6,026 nucleotides of DNA, taken from positions 1-6,026 of the forward strand of contig CAYYNB010000257.1 in NCBI GenBank assembly GCA_964472565.1, in the 5' to 3' direction. Below, one piece after another: positions 5,060 to 6,026 of the stretch (position 1 is the stretch's first letter; each line of letters opens with the position of its first letter). The notes beneath the pieces are model-generated. The model was not told the origin of the DNA. It was given only the letters and a program-made list of their open reading frames with translations, and searched no databases. Made by a program: the position numbers and the translations under genes. Origin of the DNA: DATAMF01 sp964472565. Its GTDB lineage: Bacteria; Chloroflexota; Anaerolineae; Aggregatilineales; Aggregatilineaceae.

Positions 5060-5858
5060 ACTGGTTCGCAGTCCAGGCAGCAAGCAGGGTATCCAATCCG
5101 GCAAAAATACCACCAGCCTGAACGGGATAGTTGGCGGCTTCTTCGGCGGTGGTTGTGCCCGTCAAGACCAGCGCCGACAGCAGCCCGACTCGGTGTGCGC
5201 CGAGAATATCCGTTTCGATGCGATCACCGATCATCAGCGTTTCGGATGGTGCCGTGCCAAACCGCTGCAAGGCGACTTGATACATGGCGGCTTCGGGTTT
5301 GCCGATGACCACCGGCGCGACATCGGTAGCGGTTTCGAGCAGCGCTAACAAAGAGCCATTACCGGGGATCAGACCTTCGGGCGTGGGGAAAGAGCGATCC
5401 CCATTGGTGCCGATAAAGTCCGCGCCTGCACGGATCAACAGCGTGGCGGTTTTGAACTTATCATAGGTGACGGCAAAATCCATGCCTACCACGACCACAC
5501 GGGCCTGCTGCGGATCCTCACGGTAGCCTTTTTCCGCGAGTGCCTGCCGGATGCCGTCCTGCCCGATGATATAAACCGGGGTATCGACGGCATACCGCTG
5601 ACTGATGTAGTCCGCCGTTGCGACAGATGAAGTGATCACATTTTCAGGCCGGGCTGGGACGCCGATCTGGTTGAGGCGTTCGACATAGGAGGCTACCGTT
5701 TTGGTGCTGTTGTTGGTTGCCAACCCAAATTGAATCTGGTGCTGCTGGAGGAAGGCAAAAAATTCAGGCACGCCGGGCAGGGTTTCCGGCCCGCGCCACA
5801 ACACACCATCCATATCGAGCAGTACCGCGCGTATTGAATTGAAATTGAGAGTCATCAT
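5058..5858 (-). CDS. HAD-IIA family hydrolase (NagD/p-nitrophenyl phosphatase-like)
   Basis: HAD-IIA enzymes are Mg2+-dependent phosphatases of sugar phosphates, nucleotides or glycolate/glycerol phosphates. The 266-residue product has the full set of catalytic motifs: LLDMDGVLW with nucleophile D15 and acid/base D17, ATNNS (47-51) as motif II with the Asn pair typical of NagD relatives, VIGKP with K187, and MIGDRIETDI with D212 and D217. The C2a cap domain lies between about residues 80 and 180, including TNGDRSFPTPEGLIPGNGS. Length is typical. Two adjacent ATG codons (5856-5858 and 5853-5855) can serve as start, and an in-frame TGA just upstream rules out a longer protein. No Shine-Dalgarno match is seen. 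An extended -10 promoter lies upstream. The exact substrate cannot be predicted. Confidence 0.94.
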   Translation of the reverse strand: MMTLNFNSIRAVLLDMDGVLWRGPETLPGVPEFFAFLQQHQIQFGLATNNSTKTVASYVERLNQIGVPARPENVITSSVATADYISQRYAVDTPVYIIGQDGIRQALAEKGYREDPQQARVVVVGMDFAVTYDKFKTATLLIRAGADFIGTNGDRSFPTPEGLIPGNGSLLALLETATDVAPVVIGKPEAAMYQVALQRFGTAPSETLMIGDRIETDILGAHRVGLLSALVLTGTTTAEEAANYPVQAGGIFAGLDTLLAAWTANQ

Positions 5859-5893
5859 TCATCGTGTGTATGTAACAGAGAACCCAGAGCGAG

Positions 5894-5902
5894 ATTATAA
5901 CA
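5894..5902 (-). promoter_or_regulatory. Extended -10 promoter of the HAD gene
   Basis: On the minus strand the sequence is TGTTATAAT, a perfect extended -10 and identical to the element before parA. No good -35 is present (GAATCA at 17 bases). Transcription would start near 5887, giving a leader of about 29 bases. Confidence 0.6.
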
Positions 5903-6026
5903 CGTTACCGCTCAATTGATTCTGACTGTCCGAATTCTTTCCGATTCGCGGGATAGTGTATCTTTGTCGGTTCGGTTGAAATTCAAGTTAGCCGATAGGG
6001 TTCAAGCCCGCGAGTGGCGGCAGCCA

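Noticed and set aside
44..5982. Exact 12-base inverted repeat between 44-55 (ATTTCAACCGAA) and 5971-5982
   Set aside because: One or two such matches are expected by chance in a window of this size, and the flanks do not match.
5983..5994. Inverted near-copy of the 13-bp repeat unit (CGGCTAACTTGA on the minus strand) upstream of the HAD gene
   Set aside because: It matches the array unit at 11 of 12 bases, but near-matches of this length are common by chance and it stands alone.
5990..6026. tRNA-like 3' end: GGGTTCAAGCCC and a terminal GCCA near the right edge
   Set aside because: The bases around TTCAAGC do not form a five-bp T stem (two pairs hold, two mismatch) and no anticodon or D arm is found upstream.

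Overview
This is a chromosomal stretch of a free-living bacterium with moderate GC (middle fifties by eye, not computed). It holds seven complete protein genes and no RNA gene, insertion sequence or CRISPR array. Gene content (bactofilin, DedA, MOSC, Soj-type ParA, cupin, HAD-IIA phosphatase) is not diagnostic. The acidic, proline-rich linker carrying a 'PDW' motif next to a polytopic membrane segment, the mixed strands and the loose gene spacing remind me of Chloroflexota (Anaerolineae-like). That is an impression; no marker gene here settles it.

Layout. On the minus strand, a DedA membrane protein (788-1456) ends in a strong hairpin terminator (744-779). A bactofilin gene (64-639) follows under its own textbook sigma70-type promoter (682-710). 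Divergent from DedA, a YiiM-like MOSC protein (1600-2238) is read on the plus strand. It is followed, behind an extended -10 promoter (2243-2251), by a two-gene unit: a Soj/ParA-type ATPase (2287-3057) and a 455-residue membrane protein (3038-4405) that starts inside parA from a strong ribosome binding site. The membrane protein meets a minus-strand cupin gene (4402-4764) tail to tail with overlapping stop codons. A 293-bp non-coding stretch (4765-5057) has a G/C homopolymer tract, a degenerate 13-bp tandem repeat and a possible orphan promoter. A HAD-IIA phosphatase (5058-5858, minus) closes the window, with its extended -10 promoter just upstream.

Most interesting unit. The ParA gene has no parB or recognisable parS beside it. 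Its coupled partner is predicted to have four membrane segments, preceded by about 230 residues of acidic, proline-rich, probably disordered sequence. Near its N terminus is a short basic peptide (RGKGRQILLG) that resembles the ParA-activating peptide at the start of ParB/Spo0J proteins (GLGRGLxALLG type). A second, looser copy (RRQGSRALFG) lies at the end of the disordered region. I infer a ParA-type positioning system whose ATPase-activating partner is anchored in the membrane rather than bound to a centromere. The nearby bactofilin, a cytoskeletal family that works with ParA/ParB in some bacteria, is suggestive context only. The remaining genes look like ordinary housekeeping or stress functions.
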